A stretch of 64,000 bases of DNA from Microbacterium sp. Leaf288 (GCF_001422925.1 NZ_LMNI01000010.1:478778-542777); one strand, 5' to 3'. Shown: positions 16,601 to 31,600, counted from the first letter of the stretch. Numbers and translations are program-made. The notes: generated by a model from the sequence alone, not told the origin.

Positions 16601-19600
16601 CCACCTCGCTCGGCTCGCTGGGTGCCGGGTCGGCGCCGCTGCGCTCCGGTGGCGGTGTCAGCCTCGCCGCCGTGAGCGGCGGTACGACGACGACCGGCGG
16701 CTCCGGAGCCCTGGGCGGCGAGACGTTCCTGCTCCCTTCCCCCGTGCGCGCCGGCACGGTACGCGTCAGCAGCCACATCCTGTCGGGCGGCGACGTGGTG
16801 CTCCACGCCGGGCGCGGCCCCCCGGGGGCCGACGGACCCGTCTCCCTCCGCGTCGACGTCGACGCCGCCATCACCCTCCTCGACCCCACCGCCACCCTCG
16901 AGGTCTCGCCCTCCGAGCAGACGCCGGCGATCACGCCGCCTGCCGGGGCCGTCCTCGTCTCCGCCGCCGCAGGCGGCACCGTCGCCCTCGGCCGCGCCAC
17001 CCTCTCGTTCGCCGCCGGCGCACTGCCCGCCGATGCCTGGGTCTCGATCACCGCACGGGATGCTGCGGTCCCCGGCATCCTCACCCGCTCCGCCGTCTTC
17101 GACCTGCGGGCGTACGACGCCCGCACCGGCGCCCTGATCTCGACGTTCCTGATCGATCCGGTGCTGACCATCGCCGTCGCCAGCACGATCGGCCAGCCGC
17201 GCATCTGGTACGTCGCACCGGACGGCTCGGTGCAGGCGATCGCGACCACCGCGGATGCCGCAGCAGGCACGCTGACCGCCGCGCTTCCCCACTTCTCGGA
17301 CTATGTCGCCGGTTCCCCGCTCGCCGGCATCGTCGGCGTCATCGTGCAGCAGCTCGAGGCGTACATCGCGAGCCACCCGTACGACCAGGACCTCGACGAC
17401 ATCGTGCTCGGCGACGCACTCTCGCTGACCGGCATCCACCTCTCGATCGCGCTGAGCGGGCTCACCTCGCCGTACACGGGGACAGCGAGCTTCACCGCGA
17501 CGCTCCAGCTCGACCTCGCGGTCGGCGCCCTGCGCATCCGGGCGAGCGCCGCGGTGACTGCGACCTACACGCTCGCGGGCGCGACGACGCTCGACGCCGG
17601 GAGCCTCCTGATCACCCTGGGCCCGGCGGCCCCCGACACGTCGTTCGGCATCTCGGTGTCGTCGGGCGGCACCGAGATCGCGGAGCTGGCGGTGTCGTCG
17701 GCCACGCTCAGCCAGGACGGCTCCGACCTCACGATCACGGCCACCGGGGTCTCCGCCGCGTTCGGCGATGCGGTCGAGATCACCGGCGGGACGCTGCGCC
17801 TGGTCTCCCGCGACGACACCGGCGACGTCGACTTCACGCTCACTGGCGGCACCGTGAGCTTCACCGCCGGCGGATCCGGACTGACGGTGTCGAACGCCAC
17901 GCTGAGCTACAACGGCACCGACGGGCTCTCGCTCGCGGGCGACATCGAGCTGGACATCGCCGACACCACGCTCACCGGCAGGGTGCGCATCACGCACGCG
18001 GCGGGCGTCACGACGCTCATCGTCAGTGAGCTCCGTGCCACACTCGCCTCGGGCAGCGCGCAGACCCTCGACCTCGCCGACGGCGGCGGCACCCTCGTGC
18101 TCGCGCCCGCCGGCGTCAGCGGCGTGCTCACCGCGACGGTCGTCGCGACGGGCCTGGTCACCGCGACGCTGGCCGGACGAGTCGAGATCGACACGGCGAC
18201 CGGCACGACGACCGTCGCCATCGCGGCCCGGAACCTCGGCATCGACCTCGGTGGCGGCCTCGCGCTCACGGGCGCCGTCGTCGGCCTGTACGTGGAGTCG
18301 TCGGCCACCGGCACGGCGATGGCGCTGGACGCGAGTGGCACGGTCTCCCTCACCGGCTGGACGGACGTCTCCGTCAGCGGACTCTTCCGTGCGCGCGTGA
18401 ACGGGTTCACCGGCGTCGTCGACGAGGTCGTGGCGCTCGGCGACGGCTCCGGAGACGTCACCATCTCGTTCGCCGCGGCCGAAGGCGACACCTACAGCGG
18501 GACCGGACTCACGATCACGGTGCTGGGACAGGCGATGACGGGCGACCTGGCGTTCGCCACCACGGCCGATGGATTCACGGTGACCGTCGCTAATCTGTCG
18601 CTCGCGTTCGGCGCCGGCGCGGCATCCGCCCGCTTCGAGAACGCCGGAGGCACCCTCACCCTAGACGGCGGAGAGGCCACCGCCACGCTGACCGGCGACC
18701 TGCGGATCTCGGTTCCCGGTCTCGCCCTCGACACGTCGCTCGACCTCGACCTCAGCACTGCCGCCGCGGATCGCCACGTGCGGGTGAGCGGAGCGGGAGT
18801 CGTCCTGGCGCTGGCCGGACAGCAGGTCACGTTCGACGAGTTCACGGTGGAGAGCGCTGTCGTCGACGGCGCGACCCAGACGCGGATCACCGTCGCGGGC
18901 GGCGCCTTCGCGATCGCGTCGGGCACGACCGACCTCCTCGCCCTCTCGGACATCACCGGATCCCTGACGATCACATCGACGGGCGTCGCCGGGCGGCTGA
19001 GCGCGGGCATCTCGTCCGAGGTCACCGGCTTCTCGTTCGCATCGCTGGTCGGCGTCGCGGTGAACACCGGATCCGCCGCCGTCGGAGATCTGCCCGCCGG
19101 ACCGTATCTGCGCATCGAGGCCACGGGCACGGTGATCACGGTCGCGGGTCAGGAGCTCACCGCCGACGTGACCTTCGAACGCGGCGTCGACGCCGCCGGC
19201 GCGGTGGTGGTCCGGGCGGGGATCGCAGGCGGCCGGCTGGTGTACTCCGCGGGCGGCACGCCCGTCGTCACGCTGACGAAGGGCGCTGGGGCGCTCGTGA
19301 TCTCGGCTGCCGGCGTCGCCGCCTCGTTCACCGGCGTCGTCGCGGTCGCCCTGCCGGGCGTCTCGTTCACGGGCGGCCTGGCGGTGCGGCTGAACACGAC
19401 CGGCGCGGACGTCGACACCACCGTCACCGTGGGCGGGACGGACGTCGCGCTGGTCCTCCCGGCCGGAGGTGCGAGCTACCTGCAGCTGTCGGGCACCGGC
19501 ATCGTGCTCACCATCGCCGGGCAGCGCCTCACCGGCTCCGTGTCGGTCGAGCGCACCGGTGGCGTGACGACGATGGGCATCACCGACGGCAGCCTCGCCT

Positions 19601-22600
19601 TCGGTGACGGGATCCTGACGGTCACCGGTGTGACGGCGACGCTCGGCGTCGGCGCCGGCGGTGTCTGGGGCTCTTTCACCGGCACGCCGGCCCTCGTCCT
19701 TCCCGGAGTGAGCATCAGCGCCGGCTCGCTCACCGTGGAATTCAACACGGACACCGCGGCGCACAGCGCGATCGCGCCCGGTGCGTTCCGCGTCGGAGCC
19801 TCCTCCCTCGCGGTCACCGTCGCGGGGGTGTCGATCACCGGCACCGTCTGGTTCGAGCGGACCGTCACGTCGGGCTCGGCCTCGTACCGCGTCGCGGTGA
19901 CCGGCGGCACGGCGAGCCTCGGTTCGTTCGTCTCGGTCTCCGCCATCACCGGAACGTTCCTGATCACCCCCGCCGGCGTCGCCGGCAGCATCTCGGCGAC
20001 CGCGAACCTGAGCGTGCCCGAGTTCCTCTCCGTGACGGGAACGACGGTGAGCGTCGCGGTGAACACGACGCCGGGGCCGCTCGACCCGGGAAGCGGCGTC
20101 CTGCCGGCAGGACCGTATCTTCGCGTCGAGGTGTCGGGGCTCACCGCGGAGATCCTGGGGGCGGGCACGATCGAGGGCTCGTTCGCCTTCACCCGATCGA
20201 CCGCGCCGGGTGGGATCTCGGACACGATCGTCGCGATGACGGGCGTCGCCGTGACCCTCGACGGCGATTCCGACCCTTCGCTGTTCGACGGGTCGGGTGC
20301 GCTGATCCTCCGCGCCGACGGTGTCGCGGGCTTCCTGTCGGGGTCGGCGTCGCTCGGCGGCGGAGGCATGTCGGTCGACGGCACCGTGCTGCTGCAGATC
20401 AACACCACAGCGGCCGCCATCGACACGGTTCTGCGCGTCGGCGGCTCGGACCTGGTCTTCAAGCTCCCGGCGCCGGCGAGCGGCGACATCATCTTCAGCC
20501 TGACCGCATCGGACCTCACCCTGACGATCGGCGACTTCGTCACGATCGAAGGCAGCCTCACCTTCAGCGACACGGTCATCGGCGGCGTGCCCGTGCGCGT
20601 CGTCGCAGCATCCGGTCTCACGATCTTCCTCGGGCGAGGCCCGGCGTTCCTCGAGTCCGGGGCGCTCAACCCTCTCGCGATGGGAGTGCTCCTCACCGAC
20701 GCCACGATCGGCCTCGTGGAGATGGGCGGAGGCCACGCGTTCGTCGCGACGGGCGTGGTCAGCATCATCGGCGTGCCCGGCGTCACGATCACGGGCACGA
20801 CCAGCGTGCGCGTCAACGACACCGGCCTGGCGGTCACGCAGACCATCGAGATCCCCGGCAGCACCGCGCCGGGCGTGCTGGTCGATTTCGCCACGGATGC
20901 TGCGATCACCGAGTTCGTCGTCAGCGGGGCGACGCTCGCCTTCGGCGGGCAATCGCTGAGCGGCACGTTCTCGTTCGGCCGTGACGGCACCGATCTCACC
21001 CTCTCGGTCAGCGACGGGGCGATCGCCCTCGGAGATGCCGTCGCCGTCACCGGCATCCAGGGCGACCTCGTCGTGCGCTCCGGCGGCGTGGCGGGCACGC
21101 TGAGCGCCACGATCACGATCGCCGCCCTCGGCGTGAACGCCGTGCTCGCCGAGCTCGCGATCAACACGTCGGCGGCAGCCGTGACCGTGGGCACCACGGC
21201 GCTTCCCGCCGGTCCGTATCTGCGGGTCGGCCTCACCGGCCTCGACCTCACCGTGCTCGGGCAGGCGATCCGCGCCGACCTCGCCGTCGAAAGGGTGACG
21301 GCCGGCGGCGTCGCCACCACGGTCGTCGGGCTCACGAACGTCGCGCTCTTCCTCGGCGACGACGGCGGTACCCCTGGTGACACCGGCACCGCTCTCGACG
21401 ACGACCTGGGCGTGCGGCTGAGCGCGGGATCCGGCCTCCTCGTGCTCACGGCGGCAGGTTTCGCCGGACGCATCGACGGCACGATCTCGGTGCGCCTCGG
21501 CGCCGAGGCGAGCCTCGAGGGCGAGTTGTCCCTCGTGCTCAACACCACGGGAGCGCGCGTGCAGGCGTCGGTGGTCGTCGGAACCACGGCGCAGGTGCTC
21601 GACGTCGCCGCCGGTCCGTACCTCCGCTTCGAGGGAGCAGGCCTCACGCTCCAGGTGCTCGGCCAGTCGCTCACCGCGAACCTGGCGATCGAGCGGGTCA
21701 CGCCGCTCGGCGCGGGAGGTGCGCCGGACACCACGAAGACGCTCCTGCGGATCGCCGCCACGGACGTCGAGCTGCGGCTCGCCGGCGACGCCCTCGTGCT
21801 GTCGCACGGAGCCGCGCTGATCCTGCTGTCGTCCGCGGGCGCCTCCTCGACCTTCGCCGGCCGCATCACCGGTGATCTGACCCTCGACGTCCCCGGCGTC
21901 GCCTTCTCGGCCGGACTGGCCGTCGAGTTCAACACCGGAACGGATGCCGTCGACCAGACGCTCCTCGTCCGCGGCCAGACCCTGACGCTCGCGCTGCCGG
22001 CGGGCGGCGCGACCGGCTACGTGCGGGTGGCCGGCACGGGAGTCGCGGTCACGATCGCCGGGCAGACGCTGACCACCGACATCGAGGTCGTCGACGACGG
22101 CGGCACGCTGACCCTCACCCTTCGCAACACGCGGATCGTGCTCGGCGGAGCGGCCCCGCTGCTCACGGTGAGCCAGCCGGCATCCGGCACCGGCTCGACG
22201 GCGACGATCGTGCTCGCACCCGAAGGGGCGTACGGCGCGATCACCGTCGCCGTCGCGTTCGGGGTCTCCGACATCGCGGTGACGGGCACCATCACCGTCG
22301 CCTTCAACACGACGGGCACGGCGCAGACTGTCGCCGGGTGGTCGGAAGCCTTCCCCGGCGGCCTGATTCGCGTCGGCGGCGAGAACCTCACGATCACCGT
22401 GCTCGGGCAGTCGCTCAGCGCCGACGTGACCTTCGAGCAGGTGACCGGCGCGACCGGGACGGTGGTGCGGGTCGGCGTCGCGAACGTCGCCCTCGCCCTC
22501 GGCCCGCTCATGGTGAGCGACGGCTCGGGGCTGTTCGTCATCACCCCGAACGGTGTGGCCGGCTCGCTCGCGCTCACGGTCGGCGTGTCCAGCTCGGCTT

Positions 22601-25600
22601 TCTCCCTCGAGGGCTCCTTCGACCTGCAGGTGAACACGACCTCGCTCGCGGTGAACGACACGCTCCAGGTCGGCGCCGGCATCGTGACCATCGACGTCCC
22701 CGCGGGGCCGTACCTGCGCATCGCCGGGACCGGGGTAGTCCTGACGGTGCTGGATCAGCGGATCCGCGCGGATGCCGCGTTCGAACGCGCGACCTCCTAC
22801 GGTGCCGACGGCGTCGCAGGCGGCACCGACGACTCTGTGGTCACCCGCATCGCACTTGCGAACGTCTCGGTCTCGATCGGTGCGGGTTCCGCCGCGCTCT
22901 CACTCACGGGTGGCGAGGCGGTCTTCGTGCTCCCGTCGACCGGCGGACTCGCGGGCCGCGTCACGGGCACGGCCGCGCTGACCGGTGTGCCCGGCGTCAG
23001 CATCGCCGCGACGCTGACGATCGAGATCAACACCACCTCCGCGGAGGTCGACGAGACCGTCCGGGTGGGTGCGGGCACCGTGTCGGTGAACCTCCCCGCG
23101 GGCGGATCGGGCGGGTATCTGCGGGTGGTGGGCGACGACGTCGCGATCGTCATCGCGGGCCAGACCCTCGCCGGGGACATCGAGGTCGTCACGCAGGGCA
23201 CCGCGCTCACGCTGACGGTGTCGAGCGGCGTCATCATTTTCGGCACCCCGGCGTCGCCCCTCGTGCGCGTCACGGGCATCCAGGGGTCCTTCCGGATCAC
23301 GGCCGCCGGCATGGCGGGGTCGCTCGAGGCCACGCTGGAAGTCACGGTGCCCGGGCTGGCGGTGAGCGGCGACGTCGCGGTGCAGGTCAACTCCGGCCTC
23401 GCCGCGGTGACCCTCGACCCGGGTGGACCTGCGGAGGTCGTCGTGCAGCCGGGCCTCAAGATCGAGGTGACCGGCGCGAGCATCGCGGTCGCGGGCCAGT
23501 CGCTCGGCGCCGCCCGCGTGCTCGTCAGCCGCACCCCGACCGGCGAGGTCGCCTTCGCGGTGACCGACCTCACGCTGCAGCTCGGGACGTTCGTGAACGT
23601 CACCGCGGCGCACCACTGGTCGGGTGCCCTGGTCGTGACGCCGGGCGGTGTCGCTGCCGGCTTCTCAGGCAGCGTGACCGGGATCTTCTCGCTCCCCGCA
23701 GGTCTCACGCTCGGCGGCGACATCGAGTTCGCGATCAACACCTCGACCGCGGCGGTGCGCCGCACCGACCTGGGCATCGACGTCCCCGCCGGACCCTTCC
23801 TGCACTTCGCCGTCACCGGCGGCGTGCTGGGCGTCGCAGGCGGCCCGTCGTTCTCGGGGAACTTCCTCCTCAGCCGTACCGCGACCGGAGTCACGACCAT
23901 CGCGTTCAGCGACGTCTCGGTCGCCCTGACGCCTGAAGGCGGCGATGGGCTCGAGATCGTCGACGGTCGCGGTGCGTTCCTGCTGACGACCGGCGGCATC
24001 GTCGGCACGTTCTCCGGCGCCATCGCGGCCGCGGCGGGCGGGCTCGAGGCGGAGGCCACCGTCGCTGTCCGGTACAACGGCACGACGCAGCCGCTCAACC
24101 AGACGATCGCGGTGGGCGGAGTGGACGTGCCGCTCGTCTTCGCGGCCGATGAGATCGCCGACGCCGGAGGCGCCTTCATCGCCCTGGCGGTATCGGGCTC
24201 GATCAAGCTCGGCGACTTCGTCGAGATCATCGGCAGCGTCGACTTCAGCGGCGCCGAGCTCGCCGTGTCCGACCTCACGGTGTTCGTCGGGCAAGGTCCT
24301 GGATTCGTCGAGGACGACGCACGCAACCCCTTCGCCGTCGGCCTCTACCTCACCGGCGTCAACGGCTTCGTCAAGGGCACCACCGGCAGCCGCGTCGTCG
24401 CGATCTCGGGAACGGTCGAGCTCGTGGGCATCCCGGGCGTCACCCTCGCGGGCACGGCGTGGATCTCCTACAACGAGACCACCACCGAGCAGGTGCTCGG
24501 CACGGGCGACGATGCCGTCACGGTGGCGGAGGGCGCGGCGGGAGCGCCGCATCTGCTCGTGGTCGGCGACCTCACCCTCGCAGTCGCCGGGCAGGAGCTC
24601 ACCGGTACGTTCGCCTTCGAGACGCTCGCCGGAGGCGGGCTGCGCGTGCGTTTCGGGGCCGACGCCCGCGACGGCGGATCGCCCCTCACCCTCAGCCTCG
24701 GAGACGGCGTCGCCGTCGCCACCGTCGCCGCCGGGACGCTCGATCTCACGCCGCAGGGCCTCGCGACGGTCCTTGTCGCGAATCTGACGCTCAACGCGGG
24801 CGACGAGGTCGACTTGACGGGCGACATCGGCCTGCAGCTCAACACCTCGACGGCGGCCCGCACCGTCGGCGGAGTGGTGCTGCCCGCGAGTTCGCTGCGC
24901 GTTCAGGTGGGCACCCTCGCGACGCCGGCGGCCCTCACCATCGCGGGCCAGACACTCTCCGGTGTCTTCGTCTTCTCGCAGGTGCGCGGGCCGGTGCTGC
25001 CGAGCGCTCCCCCGGGGACCCCCGCACCCACCACCACCGTGATTATCGCGTCGGCGCTGACGCTGTCGCTCGGCACCGCCACTGCGGGGGTCCGGCTGAC
25101 CGACGGCTCCGCCGTGTTCCTCCTGCGGGACTCGGGGCTCGCCGGACGCATCACCGGCACGGTCCGATTCCTCGTCCCCGGGGACGCCGTGCAGTTCAGC
25201 GGCACGTTCACCGTCGCGGTCAACTCCGGCCCTGCGGTGGACGAGAGCTTCCAGCTCGACGGAACCACGGTCGCGCTCGACCTGCTTGCCGGCCCCTTCC
25301 TCCGCGTCGAGGGCGCCGATGTGGCGATCGTCGTCGCCGGCCAGCGACTCTCGGGCGACTTCACCTTCACCCAGTCCGGGAGCGGTCCGTCGGCGACCAC
25401 GGTGATCACCATCGCGGACGCGAGCGCCGGGTTCGGCGACGGCACCACGGACTTCGTGTCGCTCACCGGGGGCGAGGGCGAGTTCGTCCTCAGCGCCACC
25501 GGAGTCGCCGGGAGGGTGAGCGGAACCCTCGCGGTGACGCTGCCGGGGATCCTCGTGAGCGGGGACTTCGCGGTCGTGCTCGACACGACCGATCCGGCGG

Positions 25601-28600
25601 CGAGCTCGATCTCCGTGGCCGGTGAGAACATCACGGTCGACATCGGTGGGTTCCGGCTCACCGAGGGTGAGGTCGCCTTCTCGCAGCGCACCGTCGGCGG
25701 CGTCAGGATCGTCGACATCTCGATCGCCGCGGTCGCCGATTTCGGAGCGCCGATCGGAGAGCTCTCGCTGGCGGGAGCCCTGCAGATCGGCGCCACGGGG
25801 CTCGCCGGAATCCTCGCCATCGAAGGTGCGAGCATCTCGCTCGGCGGCGGCGTCACGGTCTCGGCGTCCGCGCTGCGGTTCGAGATCAACCGGTCGGGCC
25901 AGGCTGTCGTGCTCGCCGATCCCACGCACACGCGACTGGAGGCCGGGCCGTACCTGCGGATCGCCGGCGAAGGCATCGCGGTCGTGATCGGCGACGTGAC
26001 CCTCACCGCGAACCTGCTGTTCCAGCAGGCGACGTCGAGCGGCGGGGCGGCGCGCACCGTCATCGCCGTCGCGGGTGGCGCAGTGCGGCTGGGATCCGAT
26101 GCGCCGATCCTCACGGGTGTCGAGGGGATCATCGTCCTGACGCCGGCGGGCATGGCGATGCGTCTGGGGGGAACCCTCGACCTCGGCGCGCTGCTGCCGT
26201 CCGGGGTGACGATCGCCGGCTCCTTCGCGCTGGCGATGAATCAGTCGGCCACCCCGGTCACGGAGTCCGTGACCGTCGGCGGACGCACGGTCGCGCTCAA
26301 CCTGCCCGGCAACCTCGCCGTCCGCGTGAGCGGCACGGGCGTCGTCCTCGCGATCGCCGGCCAGTCGCTCACCGGCGACTTCGCGTTCGAACGCTCCGGG
26401 ACGACGACCACGATCGTGCTCGCGAACGTCGGTCTGCGGATCGGTGACGGCGGGACGGACATCCTGATGCTCGCGGGCGGCACGGGCACGCTCGAGCTCG
26501 GGGCGACGGGAATGTTCGGCTTCGTGTCGGGCACCGTCGCGCTCACCGTGCCCGGCGTGGCCGCCTCCGCCGCGATGACGCTCTCGATCGACACCCGACC
26601 GGCAACCAAGGCCTTCGCCCTCTCGGTGAACGACCTCGCCCTCGACCTCGCCGGTCAAACCCTCACCGGTGACTTCACCTTCGAGCAGGCGGGCGTCGGC
26701 GCCTCCCGCGTCGTCAAGGTCACCGCATCCGACGTCCGGCTCTTCCTGGGCGACCCGAAGGGCGCCGGCGACGCCGATGACGTCGGGCTTCGCCTGACCG
26801 GAGGGAGCGGTGCGTTCCTGCTGACCTCCGCCGGCATGGCGGTCGACGTCTCGGCGAACATCGACCTCGTCGGCCTCGACGCCATCCCGTTCTCGCTCGG
26901 CACCGGGCTCGCGACCCGGCTGCAGATCAACACCGCGCCCACCGCGGTGAAGACGACGCTCGGCGCGCTGAGCCTCGACCTTCCGGCCGGCCGATTCGTG
27001 CGCGTCGAGGTGACCGGTGGGGTCACGGTGTTCGGCCAGTCGCTGTCGGGAACCTTCCTGTTCGAGCAGGTGCGTGGCGGCGGAGCCGACGGGCGCGCGG
27101 GCACGTCCGACGACGTGAACATCCTGCGCATCGCGGCGACGAATGTGGCGTTGTTCGTGGGCGACGACGGCGGAACCCCCGGCGACTCCCCTGCCGACGT
27201 CGCGGACGACATCGGCATGCGGCTCACGGGCGGCACGGCTCTCGTGCTCGTGACGAGCGCCGGCATCGGCGCGTCGATCACCGCGACGGCGTCGATCCGC
27301 CTCGGCCCTGGCCTCCAGGCCACCGCGACGGTAGGCGTGCAGATCAGCGACATGCGCCGGACCGTCGGCACCAAGATCGTCCCCGTCGCGGTGGACGAGG
27401 AGTTCGTGGTCGGGGGCCAGACGCTCACCCTCGAGCTTCCGGCCGGTCCGTACTTCAGGGTCGGGGTCACCGCGCTCACACTGACGATCGCCGGTCAGCA
27501 GCTCACGGCCGACATCTCGTTCGAGAAGTCCACGGCGATCGGCCCGGATGGCAGCGTGGGCACGCCCGACGACGTGACCACCCAGAAGATCCGCTTCGCC
27601 AACGTGTCGCTGCGCCTCGGGACTCCGGATCGCGACGTCGTCGTCGTGCGCGACGGCTCCGGCGCCTTCGACATCGTCGGCAAGAGCGGGCCGGTCGCCG
27701 GCGGCATCGCGGGGCGCATCCAGGCGACCGTGGAGCTGTTCATCCCCGGGGTGTCGTTCTCCGGAACGCTCGAGGTCCAGATCAACACCCTCGTCAACCC
27801 GTACCCGGTCGACGGCGCGACGATCGCGTCAGGGCTCAAGGTCGCGGGGCTCGACATCTCCCTCGAGGTGATGGGGCAGCGCCTCACGGGCGACTTCGCG
27901 TTCGCGAAGGAGACCCCGAGCGGCCGGATCACCCTGGCGCTGTCGGACGTGGTGCTGGAGCTCGGCGACGGCATCCGCACCTACGTGACCGCCACCATCT
28001 CCGCGGGGATCATCGAGGTGACCCGCGGCGGCATCGCCGGAGCGCTCGTCGCCGGGATCACGCTGAACCCCGCAGTTCTGCCCGGCGTCTCCGTCGACGC
28101 CGACATCATCGTGCAGGTCAACAACACACTGATCGACGCTAACCCGTCGCTCGAGGTCGGCGGATCGACGGTCGCGTTCTCCATCCCGAAGAACACGCTG
28201 CGCGTGCAGGTCGGCCTCGTCGGCGACCCGGCCGCGATCGGGATCCTCGGCCAGACGCTCAAGGGCGTCGCGGTCTTCGAGCAGACCAAGACCGCCGCCG
28301 GCGCCAAGATCGTGCGAATGGCCTTCACCGACGTCGAGCTCTTCCTCGGCGACCCGGGGACGGACCTCGCGTCGACCGCTGACGACGTCGGGGTTCAGCT
28401 GACGAACGGGCGCGGCGCGTTCATCATCACGCCCACGGGCATGGCGGGCGAGATCGCCGGCAGCGTCACCACCCCGGGACTGCCCCTCACGATCACCGCC
28501 GACCTCACGCTGCAGCTGAACACGCTCGTCACGAACGGCCAGGGGGTCGTCGTGAACGAGGTGTTCCAGTTCGCCGGCGTCTCGGTGGCGACGGTGGCCG

Positions 28601-31600
28601 ACGGCAAGGCAGGCTCGGCCGAGGTACAGCGCATCACCGTGTCGGCGCCCAGCGGCAGCTTCACGCTCGCGATCGACGCCGACAAGGACGGCGTGCTCGA
28701 GGCGAGCGAGATCAGTGCTCCGATCGCGGTCGGGGCCGCAGCATCCGTCGTCGATGCCGCGATCGAGGCGCTCCTCGACTCGGATGCCGCCACCGATCGG
28801 GTGACGGTCGCCCTCGCCGGCAACCAGTACACCGTCACCTGGAACGCGAACGGCAACCAAGCGGCCCTGCAGGCCAATGTCCGCGTGCTGCGGCTGCCCA
28901 AGGGGCCGTTCCTGCGCGTGGCCGCCGAGAACATCGAGATCGGCATCCAGAACGGCGCCGAGACCCTCACGATCACCGCGGACTTCGCCTTCGAGCGGAT
29001 CGGCTCGGGCGTCAACCAGGTCAGCAAGATCGCGCTCGCGAACGTGACGCTCGATGCCGGCGAGGACACCGGCGACGACAACCCCGGCATCGTGGAGGGC
29101 TCCGGCTTCTTCGTCGTCTTCTCCCCCGGCGCCACGACGTCGACCAGCCCGGTCAGGACGACGACCACCGGAGGCATCGCGGGCATCATCACGGGCAAGG
29201 CCGCGGTCGCGGTGCCGGGCTTCTCGGCGTCGGCCTCGCTGGGCTTCACCGTCAACACCACGGGCGCCGAGGTGACGCAGTCGATCGTCGTGGGCGGCGA
29301 GACCCTCACGCTCGACGTGCCCGCGGCGCCCGTCTTCCAGTTCATCGTGCAGGACCTCGACTTCAGCTTCGGCGACGTGCTCGAGATCCGCGCGGGTCAG
29401 TTCGCGATCAGCGGCGACGCGTTCTCGGGATCGGGCCTCGAGATCTTCATCGGGTCGGGGCCGTCGAAGCTCGCGGGCGGCGGGCTCAACCCCGCCGCGG
29501 TCGGCGTGCTGATCCGCAACGCCTCCGTCGACTTCAAGCGCGACGTCACCGGGTGGGCGCTGCGCGCAACCGGCGAGCTCGCGCTGCTCGGGCTCGACGG
29601 GCTCAACATCGTCGGCACGGTGCAGTTCCAGGTGAACACCTCCGACGCCACCACGTTCACCTTCTCGAGCGCCACCGGATCAGGTGCGAACGCCATCGCC
29701 GCGGGCTCCGTGGCGGCGGGCGCCTTCAGCTTCGCCGCGACCGGCATGGAGATCCGCGCGGGCGACACGGTGAGCCTGCGCGGCTCGCTCCGCATCAACC
29801 GTCAGATCGACGGAACCCTGGCGCTCGCGCTGTCCAACGCCTCGATCTTCGTGGGCTTCAGCGCCACCAGCGTCGCGAGCATGAGCGGCCTGGCGAGCTT
29901 CACGATCTCGCCGGTCAACGGCTTCCAGCTGGTGAACTTCAAGCTCACCGCGTTCTCCATGCTCTCGGCGATGCCGGTCGCGCAGACCGCCTGCGTCGCG
30001 GCGGATCCGCGGCCGATCTGCTCCCAGCCCGCTCCGGTGGTGACGGCGGATCTCGTCAACCCGGTCCGCGGCTCGGTGTTCAACGGATCGAGCATCACGA
30101 CGCTGCGGGTGCGCTTCACGCCCTCGAGCGGCACGATCCTCGCGACCTCGGTCACCGACGTCGACCCCGAGTTCTCCATCAGCGTCGCCGGCGCCTCCGG
30201 CACCTGGACGCCCGGCACAGCGGTGGCGGTCGCGGGGATGCCGAACACCTGGGACTACGCGATCACCGGCCCCGCCCTGCCCGGCGCCGCGATCGTCACG
30301 ATCACCTTCATCGACGGCAGCGTGACCGCGGGCGGCGCGTCGCTGGTCGGCGAACAGGAGCAGTTCTTCCGGCTGGCGCCCGTCGCGCCGGGCGGCGTAT
30401 CAGCCCCGGTCGCGTCGATCGCCACGCCGGCGATCAGCCTCGCCCAGCTGAACGCGCAGGGCTACATCGACATCACGTTCACGAACCTGCCGAAGCCCGA
30501 TGGGGCGGGCGGCACGCTGCCGGCAGGCCCGATCAGCAAGGGACCGATCGAGAACGCGACGGTTGCGCCGTTCACGATCAGCGGCCTCGTCGGAGACCTT
30601 GAGATGACGGGGTCGCGCCCCACGATCGTCGGAGCGCCGCTCCTGATCGCCGGCGCCGCCGCGAGCTCGACCAGCGTCACCTACCGGTACTTCCTCAAGG
30701 ACAAGAACCCGAACAACACGCTGGGCCTGTTCACCGGCACCGGCACGATCTCGATCGTGCTCGACCGCGACGCGATCGTGCAGTCCGGCGGACCGACGCA
30801 GGGCACGCAGAGCCTGTCGGTCACGGTGTCGCCCGCGGCGGCCGGTGAGATCACCACCGGCGGTCCGCTCGCGCTCGGTCCGCTGACGCTGCAGGGCCCG
30901 ACGATCGGCCTCGGCGGCTTCGGGTTCGCCGACGGCAAGGTGCTCGTCTCGGTGATCGTGGGCGTCCAGCGGGCATCGCTCGCCTTCGGCGGCAACCCGA
31001 CCACGGGTCAGCAGTCGGCGGCGCAGACGAGCTCCGGCGTCACGGTCGACCTCATCGGCATCCAGGGCTCGTTCGAGCTCGCCGTCGACGTGTTCGGGCT
31101 CCTCGGCGGCGACGTCGACATCCGCCTCACCGGCAAGTGGGGTCTGCAGGTCGCCGCGCTCGATGCGCAGATCCCCGGGGTCGCACGCCTCCAGGCGACG
31201 GGCATCAAGATCGGCTACGACCCGAAGGGCGCCATCGACCAGGAGATCGTCAAGATCAACACCGCCACCATCACGCTCCCGTCCTTCGGGATCACCGGGT
31301 CGCTGCGGCCCTACAACCCGGCCGCGTCCTCCAACATCAACGCCAACAACGACGTCGCACTCGGGGCGGGGCTCATCCCCGGCCTGACCGTCTACGGCAA
31401 CGGCTTCCGGCTCGGCACGGCCGAGCTGGCCTACGGCATCGCCCCGACGACCGGCGGCACGCCGGATCCGGGCAATACGCTGGCGCCGACGGCGGCGGAC
31501 CGGAAGATCACACTCGGCGGGATCCTCGAGCTCGACGACATCCGTGTCGGCGTCTCCGGCCTCGAGGTCCGCTTCCCGCCGGCCGGCGCGCCGAGCTCCG

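Noticed and set aside
17340..29990. CRISPR or satellite-like DNA repeat
   Set aside because: The periodicity is at protein level with divergent DNA, lies in one continuous frame and has no short identical repeats with spacers.
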